From contig CALXCP010000007.1 of NCBI GenBank assembly GCA_944386845.1, positions 1 to 60,754 of the forward strand: a stretch of 60,754 nucleotides of DNA. Direction: 5' to 3'. This document shows positions 1-7,976 of this stretch, piece after piece (the stretch's first letter is position 1; each line of letters opens with the position of its first letter). A program made the position numbers and the translations under genes. The notes beneath the pieces were generated by a model. It saw only the letters and a program-made list of their open reading frames with translations. It had not been told where the DNA came from and searched no databases. The stretch is from an uncultured Oscillospiraceae bacterium. GTDB lineage: Bacteria; Bacillota; Clostridia; Oscillospirales; Oscillospiraceae.

Positions 1-659
<659 letters not shown>

Positions 660-674
660 GCAGGGCTCCACCCG

Positions 675-706
675 GTCCCCCCTCTTTTCAGAGGGGGGAC
701 TTTTTT
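675..706 (+). terminator. Intrinsic terminator of gapA
   Basis: A perfect 10-bp stem (675-684 with 691-700), a six-base loop TTTTCA and six T directly after the stem. It lies 16 bases after the gapA stop. Confidence 0.93.
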
Positions 707-757
707 GTCGGGGGCTTTCGACCCCGTTCGGGAAAATTATAAAGAATGCGGGAAGAA

Positions 758-777
758 TATTTTGTCGTATTTTGTCG
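758..777 (+). promoter_or_regulatory. Tandem 10-bp repeat upstream of the XRE regulator (candidate operator)
   Basis: The decamer TATTTTGTCG occurs twice head to tail without spacing, in an AT-rich pocket 80 bases upstream of the XRE gene start. A spacing of one helical turn is what a dimeric HTH repressor would see on one DNA face. The operator role is inferred from position only. Confidence 0.45.
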
Positions 778-858
778 AACGGAAAACAATCTTTTCTAAT
801 TTCAGATTTCCGCCATTTTTATTGTCAATTTCAGCATACTGGTCCTGAGGTGAATCGC

Positions 859-1188
859 ATGGGATTCGGGGCCCGAGCCAAGATGCTGGTGACCGACCGC
901 GATGTCAAGCAGAAGACGCTTGCCGCAGCGGTCGGGATCTCGGAAGGGAAAATGAGCAACTACCTGAATGAGAAGAACGAAATGCCCACCCGCGTGGCGG
1001 TGGGCATCGCGGAGTTTTTCCATGTCTCCACAGACTACCTGCTGGGCCTCACCGACGACCCGCAGCCGCCCATGAGCCTGTCCCAGGAGGAGCGGGCGCT
1101 GGTGGCGGGCTACCGGGCCCTGTCCCGGGACCAGCGGGAGCTGGTGCTCCACGGCGTGTCCCTCATGGGGGAGCAAAACCGGCGCTGA
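859..1188 (+). CDS. XRE-family helix-turn-helix transcriptional regulator
   Basis: Small DNA-binding regulator of 109 residues. The HTH covers roughly residues 12-62: KTLAAAVGISEGKMSNYLN is the helix pair, followed by the family ending VSTDYLLGLTDD. The rest (about residues 70-109) is a short charged helix with no recognised sensor domain. I chose ATG 859 because GAGGTG lies six bases upstream and the HTH begins soon after; a longer TTG-started version from 772 would add an unconserved tail. It stands alone between the gapA terminator and the rpmH promoter. The tandem repeat upstream suggests autoregulation, which is inference. Its targets cannot be named from this window. Confidence 0.85.
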   Translation: MGFGARAKMLVTDRDVKQKTLAAAVGISEGKMSNYLNEKNEMPTRVAVGIAEFFHVSTDYLLGLTDDPQPPMSLSQEERALVAGYRALSRDQRELVLHGVSLMGEQNRR

Positions 1189-1307
1189 CCGCCCCGGTCC
1201 GGCGGGGCGGCCCGGCTTCGATCGTGTCTGGCCGGGCGCTGGCCCCCCACATTTTGTGGTACCGGGGGCTGGCCGGAAAAAGATGCCGGGTCCGGGGAAA
1301 ATGGGTG

Positions 1308-1337
1308 TTGACAGGGGTTTGCGCCTTACGGTATAAT
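1308..1337 (+). promoter_or_regulatory. Consensus sigma-A promoter of the rpmH operon
   Basis: TTGACA (1308-1313) and TATAAT (1332-1337), both perfect, with an 18-bp spacer, 115 bases upstream of rpmH. It is the best promoter match in the window, as expected for a ribosomal-protein operon. Confidence 0.92.
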
Positions 1338-1452
1338 ATCAGACGTTCCGCATCCGCGGGACGCTGATTTGACGACCGCGGCCCGTCTCCGGACAGGCCG
1401 TTGTGGAGTCGGGCGGTCCCCGCCCGAGATTCTGTACAGGAGGTGTACCCCG

Positions 1453-1587
1453 ATGCTGAGAACCTACCAGCCCAAGAAGCGCCAGCGCTCCAAGGTGCAT
1501 GGCTTCCGCAAGCGCATGGCCACCGCCAACGGCCGCAAGGTCCTGGCCCGCCGCCGCGCGAAGGGCCGCGCCCGCCTCACCTACTGA
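1453..1587 (+). CDS. rpmH: 50S ribosomal protein L34
   Basis: Ribosomal protein L34, 44 residues, the normal family length. It begins [18 protein letters not shown] and is very rich in Arg and Lys ([18 protein letters not shown]), which is diagnostic. The start at ATG 1453 is set by AGGAGGTG at 1438-1445; longer in-frame versions have no family similarity. It heads the classical rpmH-rnpA-yidD-yidC-jag operon under the consensus promoter at 1308. Confidence 0.98.
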   Translation: MLRTYQPKKRQRSKVHGFRKRMATANGRKVLARRRAKGRARLTY

Positions 1588-1686
1588 TGAGACGGAAAGG
1601 AAATATCGTCTGACATAGGGGCGGAGGATGGAACATCCTGCCGCCCCTGCGAAGCGTATGCACATTTTGAGGAGAGGGCGGAGTCG

Positions 1687-2037
1687 GTGAAGCAGACGGT
1701 CTCCCTGAAACTGAACCGGGAGTTCCGCCGGCTGTACCAGAAGGGAAAGTCGGCGGTGGACCCCTTTCTGGCGGTCTACTGCCGGAAGAACCGGCTGGGC
1801 TTCAGCCGGCTGGGGCTGACGGTGGGCACCAAGGTGGGCCACGCCGTGGTCCGCAACCGGGTGCGCCGCCGCCTGCGGGAGAGCTACCGGGTCCACGAGG
1901 ACCGGTTCCGCCCGGGATACGACATCGTGGTGGTGGCCCGGGGCCGGGCCGCCGGGGCCCGGTACGCCCAGCTGGAGCGCTCCCTGCTCCGGCTGGCCGG
2001 CAAGCTGGACCTGCTGAAGGGGGAGGGCGAGGGATGA
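1687..2037 (+). CDS. rnpA: Ribonuclease P protein component
   Basis: Protein subunit of RNase P, which helps the catalytic RNA remove 5' leaders from pre-tRNAs. It has 116 residues, close to the family norm. The RNA-binding signature is visible as [15 protein letters not shown] (about residues 55-69), preceded by [13 protein letters not shown]. The start is GTG 1687 with an AG-rich ribosome site (GAGGAGAGGG) upstream. It follows rpmH by about 100 bases and its stop overlaps the yidD start by four bases (ATGA), so the two are translationally coupled. Confidence 0.97.
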   Translation: MKQTVSLKLNREFRRLYQKGKSAVDPFLAVYCRKNRLGFSRLGLTVGTKVGHAVVRNRVRRRLRESYRVHEDRFRPGYDIVVVARGRAAGARYAQLERSLLRLAGKLDLLKGEGEG

Positions 2038-2252
2038 AGACCGTCCTGCTGGCCCTGATCCGCTTCTACCGCAGCTACATCTCCCCCATGAGACCCCCGT
2101 GCTGCCGCTTCATCCCCACCTGCTCGGAGTACGCCCTGGAGGCCGTGGAAAAATACGGCGCCCTCAAGGGCGGCTGGCTGGCGGTGAGACGACTTTCCAA
2201 GTGCCACCCCTTTCACCGGCAGAAGTCCATCGAATACGACCCGGTGCCCTGA
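2034..2252 (+). CDS. yidD: Membrane protein insertion efficiency factor YidD
   Basis: Small membrane-associated protein of 72 residues that assists YidC-dependent insertion of inner-membrane proteins. The family signature is clear: [20 protein letters not shown], then [17 protein letters not shown] and KCHPFH. Three conserved cysteines (CC and TC) are present. It overlaps the rnpA stop by four bases and precedes yidC by 33 bases in the conserved order. Confidence 0.96.
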   Translation: MKTVLLALIRFYRSYISPMRPPCCRFIPTCSEYALEAVEKYGALKGGWLAVRRLSKCHPFHRQKSIEYDPVP

Positions 2253-2285
2253 CGGGGCGCCGGACCGCCTGGAGGTAACAACGGA

Positions 2286-3728
2286 ATGGAATTGATCCTG
2301 ACCCCCTTTTCCGCGCTGCTGCTGTTCCTGTACAACTTTCTGAACAGCTACGGCCTGGCCCTGATCGCCTTCGCCCTGATCGTCAAGGTGATCCTGTTCT
2401 ACTTCTCCCTGAAGGCCAAAAAGAGCATGATCCAGATGAACCTGCTCCAGGGGAAGATGCAGCAGCTCCAGAAGCAGTACGGCAAGGATAAGGCGCGGTA
2501 CAACCAAGAGGTCCAAAAGCTCTACGAGAAAGAGAAGATCAACCCCATGGGGGGCTGCCTGTGGTCCCTGGTCCCCATGATCGTGCTGATCCTGCTGTAC
2601 TACATCATCCGGGAGCCCATCTCCTATCTGATGCATGTGCCCCGCGACATGATCGAGACCGTCGCCACCGTCACCAACGTGGCCAACACCGGCGCCTATC
2701 CCCAGATCTTCATGGCCCGGGAGTTCGCCGACCCCGGCGTCCTGGCCGCGGTGCAGGCCGCCCTGGGCGAGGCCGGCGCCGGCGTGTTCAGCCTGAACTT
2801 CGACTTTTTGGGCATCGACCTGTCCCAGGTCCCCAACTGGAAGTTCTGGACCGAGCCCATGGTCTGGAGCGAGAACTTCGGCCCCCTGACCCTTGTGGTG
2901 GTGTCCGTGGCCCTCAGCGTCCTGTCCATGTGGGTGAGCCAGCGGACCAACAAGCTCAACAAGGCCCAGTCCACCGGCAACAGCCAGGCGGACCGGATGA
3001 CCAAGCAGATGATGGTCATCATGCCCATCATGTCGGTGTGGATCGGCTTCGTCATGCCCGCCGGCCTGTGCCTGTACTGGATCGCCAACAGCCTGTTCAC
3101 CATGGTGCAGGAGCTCATCTGCAGCCGGATCCTGAAGAAGGATTACGAGCGGGCCATCGCCGCCCGTGAGGAGCAGGAGCGCCTGGAGAAAGAGGAGATC
3201 AAGCGCCAGAAGGCCGAGCGGGCCGCCCGCATCGCCGCCGAGCAGGAGGAGGCCAAGAAGAACAAGGGCAAGAAGAAGAGCGCCGCCCCCAAGCCCGCCA
3301 AGAAGAAGGAGTCCACCACCGAGGAGGGCCGGGTGGGCATCCGGCCCTATGCCCGGGGCCGCTCCTATGACCCCGACCGCTTCGGCGGCCCGACCCCCTA
3401 TCACGACCCCAACGCCGCCCCCATCCCGGAGACGGCGCCCGCCGCCGGGGAGAAGGCCCCGGAGGCAGAGGCCGCCGCCCCGGCTCCGGAGCAGGAGGCC
3501 GCCGCCATCGGGACGGCCGCCGCGGCTGCCGCCGCTCTGGCCCCGGAGGAGGCCGCCCAGCCCGCGGAGGCCCCGGAGGAGGCGCTCCCTGACGGAGCGA
3601 CCGCCGAGGGCGAGACCGCCGAGGACGAGGCTGTTGAGGGCGAGACCGCCGGCGACGAGGCGGAGGAGGACGAGGCCCGGGACGAGCGCCGGGGCAAGGC
3701 GTCCGACGACGACGTGGTGGAGATCTGA
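2286..3728 (+). CDS. yidC: Membrane protein insertase YidC/SpoIIIJ/Oxa1 with an extended charged C-terminal tail
   Basis: Polytopic insertase acting with or without SecYEG. It has 480 residues, well above the 250-290 usual for Gram-positive homologues. The conserved core (about residues 1-290) has the Oxa1 pattern: an N-terminal hydrophobic segment, a cytoplasmic coiled hairpin (KMQQLQKQYGKDKARYNQEV), NPMGGCLW before the next membrane segment, then MVIMPIMSVWIGFVMPAGLC and a final membrane helix. No lipobox is seen. The last 190 residues are unusual: a Lys/Arg-rich helix (EEIKRQKAERAARIAAEQ; KGKKKSAAPKPAKKKE) and then an Ala/Glu/Asp-rich, probably disordered stretch to the end. The basic part could bind the ribosome, as basic tails do in some Oxa1 proteins; that is inference. 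Confidence 0.96.
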   Translation: MELILTPFSALLLFLYNFLNSYGLALIAFALIVKVILFYFSLKAKKSMIQMNLLQGKMQQLQKQYGKDKARYNQEVQKLYEKEKINPMGGCLWSLVPMIVLILLYYIIREPISYLMHVPRDMIETVATVTNVANTGAYPQIFMAREFADPGVLAAVQAALGEAGAGVFSLNFDFLGIDLSQVPNWKFWTEPMVWSENFGPLTLVVVSVALSVLSMWVSQRTNKLNKAQSTGNSQADRMTKQMMVIMPIMSVWIGFVMPAGLCLYWIANSLFTMVQELICSRILKKDYERAIAAREEQERLEKEEIKRQKAERAARIAAEQEEAKKNKGKKKSAAPKPAKKKESTTEEGRVGIRPYARGRSYDPDRFGGPTPYHDPNAAPIPETAPAAGEKAPEAEAAAPAPEQEAAAIGTAAAAAAALAPEEAAQPAEAPEEALPDGATAEGETAEDEAVEGETAGDEAEEDEARDERRGKASDDDVVEI

Positions 3729-3758
3729 CCGCCGCGGCAAAAAGAGGAGTGAACAACG

Positions 3759-4556
3759 ATGCTGAAATACATTGAGACCACCGGACGCACGGAGGACGAG
3801 GCTCTCCAGAGCGCCCTGCAGCAGCTGGGGCTGGACCGGGACGACGTCTCGGTGGAGATCGTCGACCGGGCCAAGTCCGGCTTCCTGGGCTTCGGCAGCA
3901 CCCCCGCCAAGGTGCGGGTGACCTACGAGGCCCCCGACGAGGAGGTCCCCGCCGCCCCTGTGGCGACGGTGGAGGAGACCGTCACCGTCACCGTGACGGA
4001 GGAGGCCCGGCCCGAGCCCGCCCCTGTCGCGGAGGAGCCCGCCCCCGCGGCGGAGGAGCCTGTCCCCGCCGCTCCGGAGGCCGCCGGGGAGGACCCCCGG
4101 GAGGAGAAGATCCGGACCTTCCTCACCGGCCTGCTGGCCCACATGGAGGTGGACGCCCGGCCCGAGATCCGCCGGGACGAGGAGGGCAACTACAAGGTGG
4201 AGCTGGTGGGCTCCGGCCTGGGGGCCGTCATCGGCCGCCGGGGGGAGACCCTGGACGCCATCCAGCAGCTCACCGGCTACGCCGTCAACCGGGGCCAGTC
4301 CAAGCGGGTCCGGGTCCAGATCGACGCCGAGCACTACCGCTCCAAGCGGGAGGAGTCCCTGCAGCGGCTGGCGGTGAAGATGGCGGGCAAGGCGGTGAAG
4401 TTCCGCCGGAACATGACCCTGGAGCCCATGAACGCCTACGAGCGCCACGTGATCCACACGGCCCTCCAGGACTACCCCGACGTGACCACCTACTCCACCG
4501 GCACCGAGCCCAACCGCCGCACGGTGGTGGCCTACGCTCCCGGGGAGCACCGGTAA
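3759..4556 (+). CDS. khpB: RNA-binding protein KhpB/EloR (Jag): Jag-N, KH and R3H domains
   Basis: Cytoplasmic RNA-binding protein linked in Firmicutes to cell elongation and small-RNA regulation, usually partnered with KhpA. It has 265 residues in three parts: a Jag-N domain (about 1-60) with SGFLGFGSTPAKVRV, a Pro/Glu/Ala linker (about 62-115), then a KH domain with the GxxG loop in VIGRRGETLDAIQQL and an R3H domain (NAYERHVIH, then STGTEPNRRTVVAY). It is 30 bases after yidC, as in most Firmicutes, and closes the operon at a strong terminator. The usual next genes mnmE and mnmG are not here. Confidence 0.95.
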   Translation: MLKYIETTGRTEDEALQSALQQLGLDRDDVSVEIVDRAKSGFLGFGSTPAKVRVTYEAPDEEVPAAPVATVEETVTVTVTEEARPEPAPVAEEPAPAAEEPVPAAPEAAGEDPREEKIRTFLTGLLAHMEVDARPEIRRDEEGNYKVELVGSGLGAVIGRRGETLDAIQQLTGYAVNRGQSKRVRVQIDAEHYRSKREESLQRLAVKMAGKAVKFRRNMTLEPMNAYERHVIHTALQDYPDVTTYSTGTEPNRRTVVAYAPGEHR

Positions 4557-4564
4557 GACGCCGC

Positions 4565-4599
4565 GGGGCCCGGCACGATGCGTGCCGGGCCCCTTTTTT
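4565..4599 (+). terminator. Intrinsic terminator of the rpmH-khpB operon
   Basis: A perfect 13-bp GC-rich stem (4565-4577 with 4581-4593), a tight loop and six T (4594-4599), nine bases after the khpB stop. Confidence 0.95.
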
Positions 4600-4604
4600 C
4601 CAAA

Positions 4605-4642
4605 GACAGACGCGCGGCCCCGGAAGGGGCCGCGCGTCTGTC
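4605..4642 (-). terminator. 17-bp hairpin at the 3' end of pth
   Basis: Perfect inverted repeat (4605-4621 with 4626-4642, loop GGAA) touching the pth stop. On the minus strand only a weak T stretch (CTTTGG) follows, so it may be a weak terminator or 3'-end stabiliser. The adjacent khpB terminator on the other strand gives this convergent gene pair two back-to-back stems. Confidence 0.6.
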
Positions 4643-5233
4643 TCAGTTGAAGCGGTTCATGGCTGCGTCCACGCCGTGGGCAAGGACGTGCTCCACCGCG
4701 TCGGCGGCCCGGTCCACCGCCGCCTCCATGGCCTTCCAGTCCTCCCCCTGGAGCCTGCCCAGCACCCAGTCCGCCATGTCGTAGTCGGGGCGGGGCTTCT
4801 CCCCCACCCCCAGCCGCAGGCGGGGGAACTGGTCGGTGCCCAGGTGCTGGATGATGCTCTTGAGCCCGTTGTGGCCCCCGGCGGAGCCCCCCTTGCGCAG
4901 CCGCAGCTTGCCCAGGGGCAGGGCGGTGTCGTCCGAGATGACCAGCACCCGCTCGGGGGGGAGCTTGTAGAACCGGGCGGCGTCGCCCACCGCCTCGCCG
5001 GACAGGTTCATGAAGGTCACCGGCTTCATCAGCAGCGCCTTCTGCCCGGCCAGCCGGACGGTGTTGGTGAGGGCCCGGTGCTTCAGCTTCTGCACCGGCA
5101 CGCCCAGCCGCTCGGCCAGGGCGTCCACCACCAGGAAGCCCACGTTGTGGCGGGTGCGCTCATATTTCTCCCCGGGGTTGCCCAGACCGACGATGAGCCA
5201 GTCCGCCCCCCCGGACCCTTTTCCGAAGAGCAT
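4643..5233 (-). CDS. pth: Peptidyl-tRNA hydrolase
   Basis: Recycles peptidyl-tRNAs released from stalled ribosomes by cleaving the ester bond. It has 196 residues, typical of the family. Visible signatures are LIVGLGNPGEKYERTRHNVG with catalytic His about position 29, LLMKPVTFMNLSGEAV, and RKGGSAGGHNGLKSI. It ends the glmU-prs-pth order known from Bacillus (gcaD-prs-ctc-spoVC), but the ctc/rplY gene is absent. A short Gly-rich N-terminal extension (MLFGKGSGGADW) precedes the domain; the AGGTGAT ribosome site supports the ATG at 5233. Confidence 0.97.
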   Translation of the reverse strand: MLFGKGSGGADWLIVGLGNPGEKYERTRHNVGFLVVDALAERLGVPVQKLKHRALTNTVRLAGQKALLMKPVTFMNLSGEAVGDAARFYKLPPERVLVISDDTALPLGKLRLRKGGSAGGHNGLKSIIQHLGTDQFPRLRLGVGEKPRPDYDMADWVLGRLQGEDWKAMEAAVDRAADAVEHVLAHGVDAAMNRFN

Positions 5234-5264
5234 AACATCACCTGTTCAGAGAGGATGGGCAGAC

Positions 5265-5293
5265 CGCGGGGCGGGCCGTCGGCCCGCCCCGCG
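5265..5293 (-). other. Stable hairpin between prs and pth
   Basis: A perfect 12-bp GC stem (5265-5276 with 5282-5293) in the 85-bp gap between the two genes. No T run follows on either strand, so it is more likely an mRNA processing or stability element than a terminator. Confidence 0.5.
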
Positions 5294-5318
5294 TTTGCCG
5301 CGCCCGTGCGGGCGGCCG

Positions 5319-6281
5319 TTACAGGAACAGCTTGGAGACGGAGGTCTCCTCGTAGATGTGGGCGATGGCCTCGGCGAACATGTGGGCCACCGACAGATAG
5401 CGGATCTTGGGGCACAGGGTGGAGACGTCGGGCTTGGGCTGGATGGTGTCCAGGAAGAGCACCTCGTCCAGGGCGGACTTGTTGATCCGGTCCAGGGCGG
5501 AGCCCGAGAGCACCCCGTGGCTGGCGCAGGCGGTGACCCGGAGGGCGCCGTTCTTCACCAGGGCCTCGGCGGCGTGGCACAGGGAGCCGGCGGTGTCCAC
5601 CATGTCGTCCAGCAGGATGACGTTCATCCCCTTCACGTCGCCGATGATGTTCATGACCTCGGAGGAGTTGGCCTTCTGCCGGCGCTTATCCACGATGGCC
5701 ATGGGCATGTCCAGCTTCTGGGCGAAGGCCCGGGCCCGGGCCACGCTGCCCACGTCGGGGGAGACCACCATGGTCTGGTCGTGGCAGTCGGCGAACTTCT
5801 CCCGGAAGTAGTTGACGAACACCGGGGAGCCCAGCAGATTGTCCACCGGGATGTCGAAGAAGCCCTGGATCTGGTTGGCGTGCAGGTCCATGGTGAGGAC
5901 GCGGTCGGCCCCCGCCCGGGTGATCAGGTTGGCCACCAGCTTGGCGGAGATGGGGTCCCGGGGCTTGGTCTTGCGGTCCTGCCGGGCGTAGCCGAAATAG
6001 GGCATCACCGCGGTGATCCGCCCGGCGGAGGCCCGCTTCAGGGCGTCGATCATGATGAGCATCTCCATCAGGTTGTCGTTCACCGGGGAGCTGGTGGACT
6101 GCACCACGAAGACGTCGGAGCCGCGCACCGTCTCATAGATGGAGACGAAGTTCTCCCCGTCGGAGAAGGCGCCCGTCTCGCAGTCGCCCAGGGCGGTGCC
6201 CAGCTCCCGGCAGATGTCCTCCGCCAGCTTGCGGTTGGAGCTGCCCGCAAAGATCTTCAGGTCTTTCCCTCGTGAGATCAT
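5319..6281 (-). CDS. prs: Ribose-phosphate pyrophosphokinase (PRPP synthase, class I)
   Basis: Makes PRPP from ribose 5-phosphate and ATP for purine, pyrimidine, His and Trp synthesis. It has 320 residues, the standard length. The ATP-site loop appears as PYFGYARQDRK, the metal/ribose region as DLHANQIQGFFDIPVDN, and the PRPP-binding loop as LLDDMVDTAGS. The start at ATG 6281 is preceded by GAGGAAGGA. It lies between the GlmU-like gene and pth, the conserved Firmicute order in which cell-wall precursor and nucleotide supply are co-transcribed. Confidence 0.98.
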   Translation of the reverse strand: MISRGKDLKIFAGSSNRKLAEDICRELGTALGDCETGAFSDGENFVSIYETVRGSDVFVVQSTSSPVNDNLMEMLIMIDALKRASAGRITAVMPYFGYARQDRKTKPRDPISAKLVANLITRAGADRVLTMDLHANQIQGFFDIPVDNLLGSPVFVNYFREKFADCHDQTMVVSPDVGSVARARAFAQKLDMPMAIVDKRRQKANSSEVMNIIGDVKGMNVILLDDMVDTAGSLCHAAEALVKNGALRVTACASHGVLSGSALDRINKSALDEVLFLDTIQPKPDVSTLCPKIRYLSVAHMFAEAIAHIYEETSVSKLFL

Positions 6282-6335
6282 AGTCGATACATCCTTCCTC
6301 TTTGCCCGCCGTTGGCGGTCTTCTTCTCTCTTTTT

Positions 6336-7010
6336 TCAGGGCTTGCGCTTGGTGAACCGGCCAGCGGCCCGGCCGGGCTTGTTGACCTGCCGCGCCCGGG
6401 CGATGGCCAGGGCGTCGCCGGGGACATCCTCGGTGATGGTGGAGCCGGCGGCGGTGTACGCCCCGTCCCCCAGCTTCACCGGGGCCACCAGGTTGGTGTT
6501 GCAGCCGATGAAGGCATAGTCGCCGATGGCGGTGCGGTGCTTGGCCGCCCCGTCGTAGTTGACGGTGACGGTGCCGCAGCCGAAGTTCACCCCCCGGCCC
6601 ACGTCGCTGTCCCCGATGTAGGTGAGGTGGGAGATCTTGGTCTCCGGGCCGATGGTGGAGTTCTTCACCTCCACGAAGTCGCCCACCTTGACCCCCGCCC
6701 CCACGTGGCAGTGGGGCCGGACGTAGGCGAAGGGGCCCACCTCGGCCCCGTCGTCCACCGTGCTGTCGAAGCACTGGGAGCTGTTGACGGTCACCCCGTC
6801 GCCCACGGTGCAGTTCACCAGCATGGTGTTGGGGCCGATCTCACAGTTGTCCCCGATCCGGGTGTCCCCCCGCAGGATGGTGCCGGGGAGCAGCAGGGTG
6901 CCCGCTCCCACGGTGACGGTGTCCTCCACGTAGACGGCGGAGGGATCCAGCATCTCCACCCCCGCCTCCAGCAGGCGGCGGCGGTTCTTTTCCAGAGACT
7001 GTGCGTCCAT
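6336..7010 (-). CDS. Stand-alone glucosamine-1-phosphate acetyltransferase half of GlmU
   Basis: A left-handed beta-helix (hexapeptide repeat) protein of 224 residues matching only the C-terminal half of GlmU, which acetylates glucosamine 1-phosphate using acetyl-CoA. It begins in the linker helix (NRRRLLEAGVEMLDP) and continues through coils such as GDTRIGDNCEIGPNTML. Active-site residues are kept: Lys in EVKN (about 116), His 128 in KISHLTY, and NYDG (about 151-154). The N-terminal uridylyltransferase, with its LAAGxGTRM loop, is absent. Nothing resembling it precedes the gene: upstream lie this gene's promoter and the terminator of the HD gene. ATG 7010 is chosen because AAAGGAGT sits just upstream. 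It starts the glmU-prs-pth order, supporting GlmU ancestry over another hexapeptide transferase. Confidence 0.88.
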   Translation of the reverse strand: MDAQSLEKNRRRLLEAGVEMLDPSAVYVEDTVTVGAGTLLLPGTILRGDTRIGDNCEIGPNTMLVNCTVGDGVTVNSSQCFDSTVDDGAEVGPFAYVRPHCHVGAGVKVGDFVEVKNSTIGPETKISHLTYIGDSDVGRGVNFGCGTVTVNYDGAAKHRTAIGDYAFIGCNTNLVAPVKLGDGAYTAAGSTITEDVPGDALAIARARQVNKPGRAAGRFTKRKP

Positions 7011-7038
7011 GCTCCGCAGCACTCCTTTCACGCTCCCC

Positions 7039-7067
7039 ATTATAAAGGAACCCGCCGGGTTTGAAAA
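7039..7067 (-). promoter_or_regulatory. Promoter of the glmU'-prs-pth operon
   Basis: On the minus strand, -35 TTTTCA (7067-7062) and -10 TATAAT (7044-7039) with a 17-bp spacer, 29 bases from the chosen start of the GlmU-like gene. It is positioned between the HD-gene terminator and the operon. Confidence 0.7.
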
Positions 7068-7130
7068 GGGAATTTCGAGAAAAAAACGGATTTTGTGAAA
7101 ATTTTGACTGTGTCCCGCGGACCCCCGGAC

Positions 7131-7169
7131 AAAAATCTCCCCCACGCGCCGGGGCGGGGCGTGGGGGAG
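7131..7169 (-). terminator. Intrinsic terminator of the HD-domain gene
   Basis: On the minus strand an 11-bp stem (7169-7159 with 7047+90 region 7147-7137) is followed by ATTTTT. It lies directly after the HD-domain stop and separates that gene from the glmU'-prs-pth operon. Confidence 0.8.
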
Positions 7170-7173
7170 TGGG

Positions 7174-7671
7174 TCACGCGGCGGGGGCCAGGGCGGCGGG
7201 CAGGTTGGCCCGCAGCCGGATGGGCCGGTAGATCCGGCACAGCTCCAGGGTGGCGCACAGGGTGTCCACGAAGTCCACCAGGGCGGCCTCCTTGCTGTGG
7301 GGCCGGGTGCGGGCCAGGGGCCACATGTGGGAGAGGATGATGTCCTCCTCCTTCCGGCTCAGGTCGGTGAGCTTTCTGGCGTTGCGCCAGGCGGCCACCG
7401 GGTGGTCGAAGCACTGCCAGCCCGGGTGGGCCGACTTGTCCCGGTTGTTGTAGAGATACAGGTCGTGGAGCAGTCCGCCCCGGGCGGCGGCCCGGTAGTC
7501 CAGCTTCAGGAAGCGGGCGGCCCGGAAGGAGAGGTAGGCCACGAACAGGCTGTGGTCGAAGCAGGTGACCTTGCCGTGGTGGTTCAGGCGGGTCATGGAC
7601 TGCACCTGGTCGCTGTCCAGCAGGTCGTCCACCATGTTGACAAAGTGGGGGAAGTTCACAGAATTCCGCAT
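7174..7671 (-). CDS. HD-domain metal-dependent phosphohydrolase
   Basis: Predicted soluble phosphohydrolase of 165 residues. The HD pattern is visible: His in CFDHSLFVAYLSF, the paired GGLLHDLYLYN, then CFDHPVAAWRNARKL and HMWPLARTRPHS supply further metal ligands, and VDFVDTLCA ends the domain. The substrate is unknown; small HD proteins of this kind act on nucleotides or nucleotide second messengers. ATG 7671 follows an AAGGA site. The gene has its own promoter and terminator, so it is a single-gene unit between the glmU' operon and the repeat-bearing gap. Confidence 0.82.
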   Translation of the reverse strand: MRNSVNFPHFVNMVDDLLDSDQVQSMTRLNHHGKVTCFDHSLFVAYLSFRAARFLKLDYRAAARGGLLHDLYLYNNRDKSAHPGWQCFDHPVAAWRNARKLTDLSRKEEDIILSHMWPLARTRPHSKEAALVDFVDTLCATLELCRIYRPIRLRANLPAALAPAA

Positions 7672-7713
7672 GCACACATTCCTTTCTTCCGCAGGTGTTT
7701 CCACTCGGCCTAC

Positions 7714-7742
7714 AGTATAGCGGCTCCGGGCGGAAAAGTCAG
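7714..7742 (-). promoter_or_regulatory. Promoter of the HD-domain gene
   Basis: On the minus strand, -35 CTGACT (7742-7737) and -10 TATACT (7719-7714) with a 17-bp spacer, about 43 bases from the ATG. Confidence 0.65.
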
Positions 7743-7976
7743 CAGGAAAATGCCGGCGGGCAAAAAATTTACAGTTTGGACACATCTCCCCCGGTCTTTG
7801 GCGGGCGGTGTGCCGCCCCGCCGCAGGGCGCGAGAAGGTGAATTGCCCCGGAGGGGCAAGAGAGGCTGGCCTGGGCCACAGCTCGGCGTGCCGGCGGTAT
7901 TGGGCTCCGATGCCCGGCACGCTCCGGCGAATTCGCAACATGTAGGGCGGGGGCTGGGGCCCCGCCGCGCTGGTTC

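Noticed and set aside
711-730. Possible LexA box near TTTCGACCCCGTTCGG
   Set aside because: The arms do not match CGAAC-N4-GTTCG well enough and the site lies too far from any SOS-type gene.
1242-1269. Hairpin with CCACA and TGTGG near rpmH, possibly DnaA boxes or a terminator
   Set aside because: The half-sites lack full DnaA-box sequence, no cluster surrounds them, and no T run follows.
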